A stretch of DNA of 12,030 nt from Methanobacteriota archaeon (GCA_030837265.1 JAUPKV010000045.1:1-12030), one strand, 5' to 3'. Counted from the first letter of the stretch, positions 1 through 6,884 are shown. A program made the numbers and translations. Notes: generated from the letters alone by a model not told the origin.

Positions 1-626
1 AAACGCTGCATTTTTGCAGTTTCCATCACGAGCTCTATGGGAGCTTCTATTTCCCTGGCAGACAAAATAAGTTCTTCCCCGGTCTTACCTGAGAGTGCAC
101 GGATTTCTCCCATGATCTGTTTCATGTGCTTTACAGCCTGGCTAACGTCACCTGTCCCGGCTTCTCCTTTTGTCCGGATCATTGCAGCCCCTTCGTTAAT
201 TCTGCGAAGGGCTTCACCGAGGTTTCTGGCTCCGCAGACAAAAGGTACTGTAAACTGTGTTTTGTCGATGTGAAAGTATGGGTCGGCAGGGGTTAAGACT
301 TCGGATTCGTCTACCATATCAACGCCAAGTGCCTCGAGTATTTCGGCTTCTACAAAGTGTCCGATCCTGGCTTTTGCCATTACTGGAATTGTAACCGTCT
401 CAATTATCTGCTGGACTATCTCAGGATTTGCCATTCGGGCAACTCCACCTGCTTTCCTGATATCTGCAGGAACAGCTTGAAGGGCCATAACAGCAACAGC
501 TCCTGCTGATTCTGCGATTCTGGCCTGCTCAGGAGTTGTCACGTCCATGATCACACCCCCTTTCTGCATGCGTGCAAAGCCCCGCTTAATAAGCTCGGTC
601 CCGTGTCTTAATTTTTCAAAATCCAT
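1..626 (-). CDS. pdxS: Pyridoxal 5'-phosphate synthase lyase subunit PdxS (partial, 3' end beyond left edge)
   Basis: PdxS condenses ribose 5-phosphate, glyceraldehyde 3-phosphate and ammonia (supplied by the glutaminase PdxT) into pyridoxal 5'-phosphate in the cytoplasm. The first 208 codons are present out of roughly 300 in the family, and the frame is open to the window edge. The translation follows PdxS closely. GGVIMDV carries the sugar-binding Asp28 (Asp24 of the Bacillus enzyme), [10 protein letters not shown] carries the Schiff-base lysine Lys85 (Bacillus Lys81), and RTKGEAGTG carries Lys153 (Bacillus Lys149). The chosen ATG lies 9 nt after a GAGG ribosome-binding site at 636-639. An in-frame ATG three codons upstream touches that site directly and is too close to be used. 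PdxT is not in the window. The family assignment is very secure. Confidence 0.97.
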   Translation of the reverse strand, partial: MDFEKLRHGTELIKRGFARMQKGGVIMDVTTPEQARIAESAGAVAVMALQAVPADIRKAGGVARMANPEIVQQIIETVTIPVMAKARIGHFVEAEILEALGVDMVDESEVLTPADPYFHIDKTQFTVPFVCGARNLGEALRRINEGAAMIRTKGEAGTGDVSQAVKHMKQIMGEIRALSGKTGEELILSAREIEAPIELVMETAKMQR

Positions 627-722
627 GAATTTCATCCTCTCTATTTTGTCTATGTGAGTTGTGAGATATCTAGGGAAATTCTTTCCACGGGTGAAACGCC
701 CATAAATTTTCCCATTGATTAC

Positions 723-734
723 AACCTATAGGTT
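723..734 (-). promoter_or_regulatory. 12-bp palindrome in the pdxS upstream region (operator or TATA element)
   Basis: AACCTATAGGTT is a perfect palindrome about 100 bp upstream of the pdxS start codon. It has a TATA-like core, so it could be the TATA box itself, which would give a leader of roughly 70 nt. It could also be a dimeric repressor site over the promoter. Another TATA-like stretch reads ACTTAAATAATG on the minus strand near 790-801, so the true promoter is not settled. The palindrome is observed; the role is inferred. Confidence 0.3.
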
Positions 735-871
735 ACGATTTTCAATTTTCTGTTTCTCAGTGAAATTGTGAATACGCTCAATAGTTAAAAGCATTATTTA
801 AGTTATTCCTTGAAGAAGAGTCTGAATAAACTAAAAATAAAGATTGATTTTTTCCCCCCGTTGAAGCCTTA

Positions 872-890
872 ATGATACCTTCCGTATCAT
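872..890. repeat. Perfect 7-bp inverted repeat (stem-loop)
   Basis: ATGATAC and GTATCAT are exact reverse complements separated by the 5-nt loop CTTCC. The element lies about 120 nt downstream of the PAP2 stop codon on the minus strand, and a T-rich stretch follows on that strand near 826-847. It may mark a transcript end or stabilise a 3' end. On the plus strand it is followed by a T-rich stretch at about 891-907, so its direction of action is not certain. Confidence 0.4.
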
Positions 891-1008
891 CTATTTATTT
901 GTTTTTATATCCTGTATAGCCTTAACAAGATTTTTCTTTATTATAAGGTGAAGACCTGAGTTCCACTTAAATAATATTTCAGTCTCCATATAATATATAT
1001 GATTCCAT

Positions 1009-2073
1009 TCAGCTTCGATATATAGGCCTTTTCTTAATATATAAATTTCCTTTTTCCCTCTTGTAAAGACCAAGCTTTGTGCAGATAACTACAGAAACCC
1101 AGACCGTAGATGAAGGAATGAAGGTTTTTAGAAAGCCTGTTAACGTAAACTGGAGTGTATCTATTACCCCTACTGGTTTAAACCAGAAATCAAGAATGAG
1201 GCCGGATATCCCGAATAGTAGTAGTGCTATAAATACCCTTGTAGTCTTCTGTGCAGTACTTCCGGTATCATCCGGGATTCCATTTCTCACTATTAAGAGG
1301 TAGGCAATATTAGTGCCAAAATACAATCCTGCTACAGTATCACTAACTAGAGATAAGGCTATGGGAAGAATAGGAATAACAAATATCACAAAATAAAACA
1401 GTAAATTCCTGCGCTTTAAAGAGAATTCAAAACACTCTGTTTTGAAAAAATCATCTCGAAATGAGCTTTTGAGAAAACGCGTAAAGAGAAACAGGATAAT
1501 TAAGCCTAAAATAGCTCCTCCCAGTACATCTCCTATGAAATGCCTGCCCAGGTATATTCTTGAAAAAGCTACAATCAGTATTATGAAAGGAGTAAATAGT
1601 CGAACTTTCTTGCTATCTATAATAGCAGCGCTTCCTCCCCACAACGCAGTCGTAACTGATACATGCCCGGATGGAAAGCCAAAAGATGAAACAGTCAAAC
1701 CCTCTTGAATACGAAACGCTTTAAGAACCTGTTTATCCGGCAGTTCAAAAATGCCTCTATGTCCGTTCCCCTGAAAATGAGATGTATTTTTAACTCCATA
1801 TTCCAGATTAAGGACTCTGTTATCCACAAAATCAGGTCTTGGAAACGCTACTAGCAATTTCAACATTTCGGTAGCCAGGCTTGTCCATATCAACAGCTGA
1901 AACAACAAAAAGCCTCTTTTGAAATCAATCCCAAAAGTAATAATTACCGTTATGGCAACCAAAAAAGCGTAAGAACCAAGAGTAGTTATAAGAACCATGA
2001 GAAATGTAAACCAGGGAGTGCCGTGGGATTGAAGATAGATAATAGGTTCTGTCTGGAACATTTGTAAAACCAA
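1009..2073 (-). CDS. PAP2-family integral membrane phosphatase
   Basis: A 354-residue polytopic membrane protein of the PAP2 / phosphatidic acid phosphatase superfamily, which removes phosphate from lipid phosphates or polyprenyl pyrophosphates at the membrane. All three catalytic motifs are intact: KLLVAFPRP (72-80, K-x6-RP), PSGH (134-137), and SR-x5-H-x3-D (Ser171, Arg172, His178, Asp182). Hydrophobic segments flank the motifs, and several more follow between about 222 and 335, beyond the core domain. Motifs 1 and 2 are separated by some 50 polar residues. The start used here is a TTG, 6 nt after AGGAAA. An ATG four codons inside (2061) is possible, but its ribosome-binding site would be about 20 nt away. 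The gene lies 136-138 bp downstream of the UPF0104 gene on the same strand. The substrate cannot be read from the sequence; dolichyl- or undecaprenyl-type phosphates are a guess. Confidence 0.88.
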   Translation of the reverse strand: MVLQMFQTEPIIYLQSHGTPWFTFLMVLITTLGSYAFLVAITVIITFGIDFKRGFLLFQLLIWTSLATEMLKLLVAFPRPDFVDNRVLNLEYGVKNTSHFQGNGHRGIFELPDKQVLKAFRIQEGLTVSSFGFPSGHVSVTTALWGGSAAIIDSKKVRLFTPFIILIVAFSRIYLGRHFIGDVLGGAILGLIILFLFTRFLKSSFRDDFFKTECFEFSLKRRNLLFYFVIFVIPILPIALSLVSDTVAGLYFGTNIAYLLIVRNGIPDDTGSTAQKTTRVFIALLLFGISGLILDFWFKPVGVIDTLQFTLTGFLKTFIPSSTVWVSVVICTKLGLYKREKGNLYIKKRPIYRS

Positions 2074-2144
2074 AGAAAATTTCCTTTTTTTCTGGAATTA
2101 AAATACCATTGCCTTAAAATAAGTTTTGGACTCTTTCTCAGATG

Positions 2145-2173
2145 AAAAAATGTTAAAAAAGGAAGGAGGAAAG
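2145..2173 (-). terminator. Probable pyrimidine-rich terminator after the UPF0104 gene
   Basis: Read on the minus strand, this stretch is CTTTCCTCCTTCC followed by two runs of six T separated by AACA. It starts about 40 nt after the UPF0104 stop codon. Archaeal RNA polymerase terminates on U-rich tracts without needing a hairpin, so this is a plausible terminator that would leave the downstream PAP2 gene with its own promoter. It is judged from base composition only. Confidence 0.4.
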
Positions 2174-2209
2174 CTTGATTGAATGCTAAAGAATAAACCT
2201 TTCCCTAAA

Positions 2210-3274
2210 CTACTTCTCACATGCCTCAACATTACTTTGAGGTTGTTTAAGATACTTCTTTACCAATTCAGAGTCTTTCAGTAACTTAAAACTTACAAAT
2301 CCTCCGACTAAAATATTGGTATAAAATGTAAAAGCTCTCAATCCGATCACTGCAATTCCTATAATACCTGCAGGCATAAAGGCTGAAAATAGAGTAGCTG
2401 CAGCAAGTTCAGCCACCCCACTTGCACCAGGTGTCAAAGGTGCAACTGCTATGATTAACAGCAGTACCTGTGCTGCAAAAGAGAACAGTATATACGGAGG
2501 ATGATTAAGACCCATAAGAACTGCCGGAAGAGAACAAAAATCAACGACCCAGTATATAACTGTATATACTATCCCATATATCAGACCTGAACGTGCCTGT
2601 GTGGCGAAAAGATATATACTTTCATGAAATTCGTCAATCTCTTTATCAATTGACACCGACAGCTTGCGCAGTTTATCCCCGGTTTTTCTACCACTAAAGC
2701 ACCTGATCAGCCATTCCACAAGACCATTTACAGCAGGCTTAACATATTGAGGCCTCATTAACGCATAGAGCATCAGGATAAGTGTAGCTAATGAAAATAA
2801 GCCTCCTAACATTATCACCAGTTTAAGGCGAGGGTCCGACAATGTGCCACTGAAGAGATATAAAGCAAAAGGTACAGCTAATAGCAGAAACGCAGCATCC
2901 AGTATGCGTTCTCCCAGAATAACTGCAGAGGCTTTCCCGACAGGCATATTGTCCTGTTTGAGGAGAAGAATCCTTAATGGCTCCCCTCCTATGGAAGAAG
3001 GGGTAAGAGCAGCAACGAAGGTACCGGAGACAACAATTTCATAAGCCCTTGTAAGGCTTATTTTATACCCGAGAGCAGATGTCATTATCTGTATGCGTAG
3101 ACCCCAGAGAATGAAGGAAAGTATGTGTATACAAAACGCGGCTAATATGTATATAGGTTTAATCTCTTTGAGAGCTAAAACCGTTGTCTTATCCAGAGTA
3201 AGGAGAAGTACGACCGCTATAGAAATTGTACTAATTACTAATGATGTTGCTACCCATTTAGTGTAATTTCTCAT
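2210..3274 (-). CDS. UPF0104 / LPG-synthase-TM-like polytopic membrane protein (flippase-like domain)
   Basis: A 354-residue membrane protein with about eight hydrophobic segments over nearly its whole length. It carries two family signatures: TPSSIGGEPLRILLLKQ at about residues 91-107, and TPGASGVAELAAATLF at about 281-296. This family is related to the membrane part of bacterial lysylphosphatidylglycerol synthase and of archaeal AglD. No soluble aminoacyl-transfer or glycosyltransferase domain is attached here. Members are often annotated as flippase-like, but the activity is unproven. The ATG at 3274 was preferred. A TTG at 3295 would add seven residues but abuts its only purine-rich site (AGG, zero spacing); the ATG site (GGAT, 9 nt away) is weak too. 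The stop codon is TAG, with a second in-frame TAG at 2186-2188 and TAA at 2153-2155. The neighbouring PAP2 gene suggests a shared lipid-carrier role (inference). Confidence 0.85.
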   Translation of the reverse strand: MRNYTKWVATSLVISTISIAVVLLLTLDKTTVLALKEIKPIYILAAFCIHILSFILWGLRIQIMTSALGYKISLTRAYEIVVSGTFVAALTPSSIGGEPLRILLLKQDNMPVGKASAVILGERILDAAFLLLAVPFALYLFSGTLSDPRLKLVIMLGGLFSLATLILMLYALMRPQYVKPAVNGLVEWLIRCFSGRKTGDKLRKLSVSIDKEIDEFHESIYLFATQARSGLIYGIVYTVIYWVVDFCSLPAVLMGLNHPPYILFSFAAQVLLLIIAVAPLTPGASGVAELAAATLFSAFMPAGIIGIAVIGLRAFTFYTNILVGGFVSFKLLKDSELVKKYLKQPQSNVEACEK

Positions 3275-3440
3275 GAAAGCACAATCCGTTATCAACCTGC
3301 TTCAGCAGTCAAGTAAGAACGTTTCTTTTGTTTTATCATTCTATTAATATCTATGGGGTGAAATCATACAAACCGAGCTTGTTCCTTACACAGTTTAAGA
3401 TCAATATATGTCTTCCGATTCTAACTTTTACGTCTTTCTT

Positions 3441-5060
3441 TCACACAAATTCTGCTTTTACGGAGATAAAAACAGGGCCTCTCATATCCATTTTTTTCTT
3501 CTTGCCAGTAATATAACGCTGGGCAATAGGACCTACTTTTATATTAATTTCTGAGGGCACCTTGACGATTCTTACTCTTGCTATATGTTCGCTTGTGCCG
3601 GACATCGCAGCTTCTTCGATTTCTCTTGCAGCTTGTGCGGCAAAAGCTTCTACAAAACGGATACCTGATCTTGCAGAGTGGTTCTCAAAGGCTTTTTGCC
3701 ACTTACTGATGTTCGGAATTCCAAGGATGTCTCCCTGATAGGCTACCGCCTCATTGAAAGTTGCAGGGCCGCAGAGTTTTGTGTTTTCTTCAGGCTCGAT
3801 TACAGAAATTTTTGCTTTCCTGCCGCAGACTTCACCTTCCCAGGCAGGGAATTCACAAGGACTCGGTACTTCTCCATGAAGTTCGCACTGGGAAATAATT
3901 GCAGCTGCAATCGCTTGTCCCTCAGGAGTTGCAGGTACTTTATCTACAAAGATCTGCTTTGCAAGTTCGCTGTCCGACATCATCCATTCACTGTATTGAG
4001 GGATTTGAGGATAAGTCAAAGCGCGTATATCCGGGGCATCGTGAAGTATCATTGCCAGCCTCTCCACCCCAAGCCCAAGATTCATAACGGGATAAGGGAT
4101 ATTATATTCTGCAAGAGCTGTAGGGGAGTATACCCCGAAAGTTGCAATCTCGATCCAGCCGTCGGAGTACTTAGAATTTGAACCTACAAGCTTCGGATGG
4201 AAAGCAAATACTTCGGTCTGGGTGTCAGGAACGTAGTATTTACTGCGTTTTTCGTCCGGCCGGAAAAGGAATTTTTCAAAACCGAATTGGGAAAGAAGCC
4301 CTTGCGCCACGGCTTTTCCATGGTCAATAGTTACATCTTCATCCAACATTACGCAGGAAGCCGAGTAATAGGTCATAAGCCTTGATGCGTCTTCTTGTTG
4401 CTCTCTCCGGAAACAGCGGTCTATGGAGAAGAAATTAAAGGGAGGTTCTTTTCTCTCCAGAAGGGCGCCAAGAGAAATGAACCAGCCACTAGTCATATGA
4501 CTTCGAAGAGTCTTTGTGCTTGCTTCGGGCACAAGCTCTTTAAATTCCGGGAAAACTTTGTTGATCATATCGGCAACAAGAGCATCTGAAGCTCCAAGAG
4601 CCGCTGAGATCTCCGGGACAAGGTCGTCTCCATCTACTTTTCCTTTTTTGTATGAATGGAAGACTTGCCTTATTTTATCTATCCCTTCATCACCTATGCT
4701 TCCAAGGATTTCCTTTATCTGTGCGATTCTCTCATCCGAAATTCCCACATTAGGGCGTGGCAGGCCTGCAAGATAGAAACAGCGGTCCAGGACTGCAAGA
4801 GCTTCGCTTCCAAACTGCTTATGAACCTCTCTATCATCAACTATGAGGGGGTTCATCATTTCTTCAAAGCCCATTCGAAGATAAGCCTCTCTCAGCTTCT
4901 GGATTGTATCGTAAACAGGATGTGCTTTTCCGTATCTAAGGGTTGTCCTGGGATAGCGTTCGTTTAATGTTGTTGTCCGGATAAGCTTTTTTCCTTCATT
5001 CCAGGTAAGATCGAAGTTTTCTTTTGCATCCTTTTTTATTTTTTCTGGATCGAATCTCAT
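3441..5060 (-). CDS. sepS: O-phosphoseryl-tRNA(Cys) synthetase (SepRS)
   Basis: SepRS is a class II aminoacyl-tRNA synthetase that loads O-phosphoserine onto tRNA(Cys). SepCysS then converts the product to Cys-tRNA(Cys), the tRNA-dependent cysteine route of methanogens. The protein is 539 residues, the usual family length. Visible parts are the N-terminal MRFDPEKIKKDAKENF, motif 2 DRCFRREQQED (214-224) and motif 3 NLGLGVERLAMIL (327-339). The phosphoserine pocket is also present: Thr190 in SHMTSGW, Ser233 and Ser235 in YYSASCV, and Asn327, matching the Archaeoglobus residues Thr188, Ser231, Ser233 and Asn325 as I recall them. The C-terminal region, which recognises the tRNA, is complete and lysine-rich near 520-523. 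The ATG follows AAGAGGA by 6 nt, and a TATA box lies about 80 bp upstream. A TRAX/translin gene lies 209 bp upstream on the same strand. SepCysS is not in the window. Confidence 0.97.
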   Translation of the reverse strand: MRFDPEKIKKDAKENFDLTWNEGKKLIRTTTLNERYPRTTLRYGKAHPVYDTIQKLREAYLRMGFEEMMNPLIVDDREVHKQFGSEALAVLDRCFYLAGLPRPNVGISDERIAQIKEILGSIGDEGIDKIRQVFHSYKKGKVDGDDLVPEISAALGASDALVADMINKVFPEFKELVPEASTKTLRSHMTSGWFISLGALLERKEPPFNFFSIDRCFRREQQEDASRLMTYYSASCVMLDEDVTIDHGKAVAQGLLSQFGFEKFLFRPDEKRSKYYVPDTQTEVFAFHPKLVGSNSKYSDGWIEIATFGVYSPTALAEYNIPYPVMNLGLGVERLAMILHDAPDIRALTYPQIPQYSEWMMSDSELAKQIFVDKVPATPEGQAIAAAIISQCELHGEVPSPCEFPAWEGEVCGRKAKISVIEPEENTKLCGPATFNEAVAYQGDILGIPNISKWQKAFENHSARSGIRFVEAFAAQAAREIEEAAMSGTSEHIARVRIVKVPSEINIKVGPIAQRYITGKKKKMDMRGPVFISVKAEFV

Positions 5061-5135
5061 GAAAATCCTCTTAACATTTTTAACTAATTAATTAATTTTT
5101 AATTCACAATTCTAAAGTTTGACAAATATTAAAAC

Positions 5136-5146
5136 AAATATATAAG
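5136..5146 (-). promoter_or_regulatory. TATA box of sepS
   Basis: On the minus strand this reads CTTATATATTT, a close match to the archaeal TATA box. Transcription would start about 25 bp downstream, near 5112, giving a leader of about 50 nt that contains the AAGAGGA ribosome-binding site. This argues that sepS has its own promoter and is not simply read through from the TRAX/translin gene. Confidence 0.55.
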
Positions 5147-5179
5147 TTACATAAGATTACTGCGATTAAAGTTCCCGTA

Positions 5180-5207
5180 TCTTAATCTTCTGATCTTAAT
5201 CTTCTGA
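5180..5207. repeat. Perfect 14-bp tandem duplication upstream of sepS
   Basis: TCTTAATCTTCTGA occurs twice, head to tail, with no mismatch. It is followed at once by a second small direct repeat, CTAGATC at 5208-5214 and 5220-5226. The block lies between the TRAX/translin stop codon and the sepS TATA box, about 35 bp upstream of that box. It could be a replication-slippage duplication or a duplicated regulator-binding site. The repeat itself is certain; a role is not. Confidence 0.75.
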
Positions 5208-5269
5208 CTAGATCCTATTCTAGATCGTTTAACATTAAAGATTCTCATTACACATGTTGAAGCTTAAAC

Positions 5270-5902
5270 CTACAACCGTGATTCAAGGTTCAGCATTGCA
5301 GTCTCAAGTTTTTTCTGACGAATTGCATTGATGACGTCTCCCCGTGTCTTTTCGATCAGCCCGCGTGATACATCTGTTTTCCTTCTGAGTCCCTTGGTTA
5401 TGGCATCCGGATAATCAAAGTCCATAAGTGTTGCATGAATATCTTCCATAAGCCCTAAAAATATTTCGGCTTTCTCAAAAGAATCTCTCCTTATAAGGTC
5501 AAGAACATGCCTTCTAAGTTCTCCTACAAGATCGCCCAGACCGTTAAGGTATGCAGCATATTCGACTTTCAGATCATCCGGGGATGGAATACTTTTAATT
5601 TCCCCCTCTTCCACCAGAAGACTTCTAAGGATTGAGGCTTCCGAATACTCCTGCTGAGAATGTTCTACATATCCGGCATAATAAATGTCAGCGTGCCCTT
5701 TGAAAATGATCTCAAGTTTCTCCAGCAAATTCTCTGCGGTTTTGATACAATTGTTTGCCTTCTCAAAATTCCCCGAATGCAAGGAAAACGTTGCTGCTCT
5801 ACATTCCCTGACAATTTCCCTGGAGATTTTCAAGCCTTCTTCTCTAATAGTATCTTTAGCCTCGAAATTATCTCTAATCCGGGCTGAAATTTCTTCAAAC
5901 AT
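5270..5902 (-). CDS. Archaeal TRAX/translin-family ribonuclease homologue
   Basis: A 210-residue, almost entirely helical protein of the translin family. In eukaryotes TRAX and translin form C3PO, a ribonuclease that degrades RNAi passenger strands and tRNA-processing fragments. Family marks are QQEYSEA (Glu85 and Glu88, spaced like the TRAX catalytic pair), GELRR (127-131), and FDYPDAITKGLRRKTDVSR (162-180) with Asp177. All three putative catalytic acids are present, so the protein resembles TRAX rather than the inactive translin. The ATG at 5902 was chosen because a full AGGAGGTG site lies 10 nt upstream. The frame stays open for ten more codons to a TTG, but that would place the ribosome-binding site inside the coding sequence. 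A GTG at 5911 is a weaker alternative. The stop codon is TAG, backed by TAA two codons later. The family call is strong; the RNA substrate is unknown. Confidence 0.88.
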   Translation of the reverse strand: MFEEISARIRDNFEAKDTIREEGLKISREIVRECRAATFSLHSGNFEKANNCIKTAENLLEKLEIIFKGHADIYYAGYVEHSQQEYSEASILRSLLVEEGEIKSIPSPDDLKVEYAAYLNGLGDLVGELRRHVLDLIRRDSFEKAEIFLGLMEDIHATLMDFDYPDAITKGLRRKTDVSRGLIEKTRGDVINAIRQKKLETAMLNLESRL

Positions 5903-5912
5903 AGTTCCCACA

Positions 5913-5920
5913 CACCTCCT
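5913..5920 (-). promoter_or_regulatory. Strong ribosome-binding site that fixes the TRAX/translin start
   Basis: AGGAGGTG on the minus strand is a near-complete complement of the 16S rRNA 3' end, 10 nt before the ATG at 5902. It decides the start codon against the upstream TTG at 5932. Confidence 0.75.
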
Positions 5921-6324
5921 GGTACGTTTCAAAATTCAAGGATATTTATTGAGTTTGTCATATTCATTAAAACCTATATTATGTCTGATAGTATAATTTT
6001 CTTTTGTCTGTATGAAATGGATCTCGATTCCATGCCTTCTCCAAATCATTACCTAAAATTGGTAGCAAAAAAATTAGAAATGATAAAAAAGATTATCCTT
6101 GCCGCATAGTAACTCTTTAGAGTAATTCCAAAATAAGCTCGAAATAGTTGGCAAAGAAATTAGCTTGACCATATTCGGCTCTTTTTTTAGAACAAGATAA
6201 AGTCAGGTATTTTTTTACAGGATAATCTCATGAGTATCTCTTAAATACCCGAGCTTATTTTTCATTCGGGAGACTATTATTCTTTCCCATTAGTGCTCTC
6301 TGGAGATAAATTAAGTTCAGTAAT

Positions 6325-6348
6325 TACACATAAATATACACATAAATA
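6325..6348. repeat. Perfect 12-bp tandem duplication downstream of UPF0147
   Basis: TACACATAAATA occurs twice head to tail, and a partial third copy (AATAAAT) follows. On the minus strand the block is T-rich and lies about 70-90 nt after the UPF0147 stop codon, so it might contribute to termination. It may also be a simple slippage product. Confidence 0.7.
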
Positions 6349-6413
6349 AATCTTATTTCTGCAATTAATCACATGTAAACGCGGTGTTATGCTTTAAAGT
6401 GACATTTTTAGCT

Positions 6414-6686
6414 TTATTCATCCACAGGAATAGTTTCAAGCTGGCTTGAAAGATTCCATATTAAAGTTCTTGTGTGTAACGGAAGGTTCGGATCATTGCT
6501 TATATCTTCAAGGATTGAAATGCTTGATGCCGCTCTGAGGAACAGAGGTTCGGATTCGTTGTTCAATATGTCCATGATTTCATTCACGGAACGCCTAATA
6601 TTTCTTGGGACTGATGAGTCACTTGTTATACTATCCAGGACCTGAAGACATTGTCTGATAACTTCTGCTGAATCATTTGATGACAT
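6414..6686 (-). CDS. UPF0147 family protein
   Basis: A 90-residue, all-helical soluble protein of the archaeal family UPF0147. Function is unknown; family members are small archaeal proteins of about this length. Recognisable stretches are the central [16 protein letters not shown] and the C-terminal half with [20 protein letters not shown] and [17 protein letters not shown]. The ATG at 6686 is preceded by GAAGGTGA with 5 nt spacing. A GTG three codons upstream overlaps that site and is less likely. The gene is divergent from the p27 zinc-ribbon gene and has its own strong TATA box at 6753-6760. There is no signal peptide and no cysteine cluster. Confidence 0.88.
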   Translation of the reverse strand: MSSNDSAEVIRQCLQVLDSITSDSSVPRNIRRSVNEIMDILNNESEPLFLRAASSISILEDISNDPNLPLHTRTLIWNLSSQLETIPVDE

Positions 6687-6752
6687 TCGAATCACCTTCG
6701 AGTCAATTATGATGTAAAATTAGAGCCAATAAATTAGTGTAAGATAGGCTTG

Positions 6753-6760
6753 TTATATAA
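6753..6760 (-). promoter_or_regulatory. TATA box of the UPF0147 gene
   Basis: TTATATAA on the minus strand, within TTTTATATAAC, lies 67 bp upstream of the ATG. A start about 25 bp downstream would give a leader of about 40 nt that includes the GAAGGTGA ribosome-binding site. Confidence 0.55.
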
Positions 6761-6783
6761 AATAGTATCGGTGATCTTTTTTA

Positions 6784-6798
6784 ATTGCATATTGCAAT
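6784..6798. promoter_or_regulatory. 15-bp inverted repeat between divergent promoters (possible operator)
   Basis: ATTGCA and TGCAAT are perfect inverted repeats around a 3-bp TAT centre. The site lies just upstream of the UPF0147 TATA box and about 90 bp upstream of the putative p27-gene TATA element. The symmetry and position fit a dimeric helix-turn-helix regulator. Chance occurrence in AT-rich DNA remains possible. Confidence 0.3.
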
Positions 6799-6884
6799 GT
6801 CTGCACTTCATGATTCCTGATCTACGGCTTTTTCTGTTGTTCGAGATAGAAATAATTTCATATACAGGAAGTTACAGGAAAAAT

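Larger units (their letters stand above)
627..1008. other. Intergenic region between pdxS and the PAP2 gene
   Basis: These 382 AT-rich bases hold no convincing gene. On the minus strand they contain the probable pdxS control region, including a 12-bp palindrome at 723-734. Two small back-to-back hairpins fall in the possible leader: GGGTG/CGCCC at 689-701 with one G-T pair, and GGAAA/TTTCC at 674-686. A perfect 7-bp stem-loop lies at 872-890, and a cluster of TATA-like bases at about 988-1002. A minus-strand frame of 32 codons (891-989) has no ribosome-binding site and is not called. No tRNA-like fold was recognised by eye. Confidence 0.6.
5903..6413. other. 511-bp AT-rich gap between the TRAX/translin and UPF0147 genes
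   Basis: No convincing gene was found here. The right part, downstream of UPF0147, holds a 12-bp tandem duplication (6325-6348) and a stem-loop CCCGAG/TTCGGG at 6248-6270, with one G-T pair and an 11-nt loop. ACTCT/AGAGT (6111-6122) and ATGGA/TCCAT (near 6016-6032) form smaller hairpins. The left part carries the TRAX/translin ribosome-binding site and possible TATA elements on the minus strand near 5943-5950 and 5974-5983. A plus-strand frame of 42 codons (5981-6109) lacks a ribosome-binding site. I see no transposase remnant and no tRNA. Confidence 0.6.

Noticed and set aside
891..1073. A 60-codon minus-strand frame overlapping the end of the PAP2 gene
   Set aside because: It needs a TTG start inside the PAP2 gene with no ribosome-binding site. 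Only the distal 32 codons lie outside that gene, and they are handled as a weak finding.
2061..2073. Internal ATG as the start of the PAP2 protein
   Set aside because: Not fully excluded, but the only purine-rich site (AGGAAA) is spaced correctly for the TTG at 2073 and too far from this ATG.
3296..3440. The 145-bp gap between sepS and the UPF0104 gene as a possible RNA gene
   Set aside because: It has no strong stem structure and no tRNA-like or box C/D pattern that I can support; it probably holds only the UPF0104 promoter.
3678..4181. A 167-codon open frame antisense to sepS
   Set aside because: The opposite strand encodes conserved SepRS motifs throughout this stretch; the antisense translation has no family resemblance.
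5903..5932. N-terminal extension of the TRAX/translin protein from a TTG
   Set aside because: The extension would contain the strong AGGAGGTG ribosome-binding site, which clearly serves the ATG at 5902.
5981..6109. A 42-codon plus-strand frame in the gap upstream of the TRAX/translin gene
   Set aside because: No ribosome-binding site precedes it, the peptide is not recognised, and this length is expected by chance in AT-rich DNA. It ends in TAG followed immediately by TAA.
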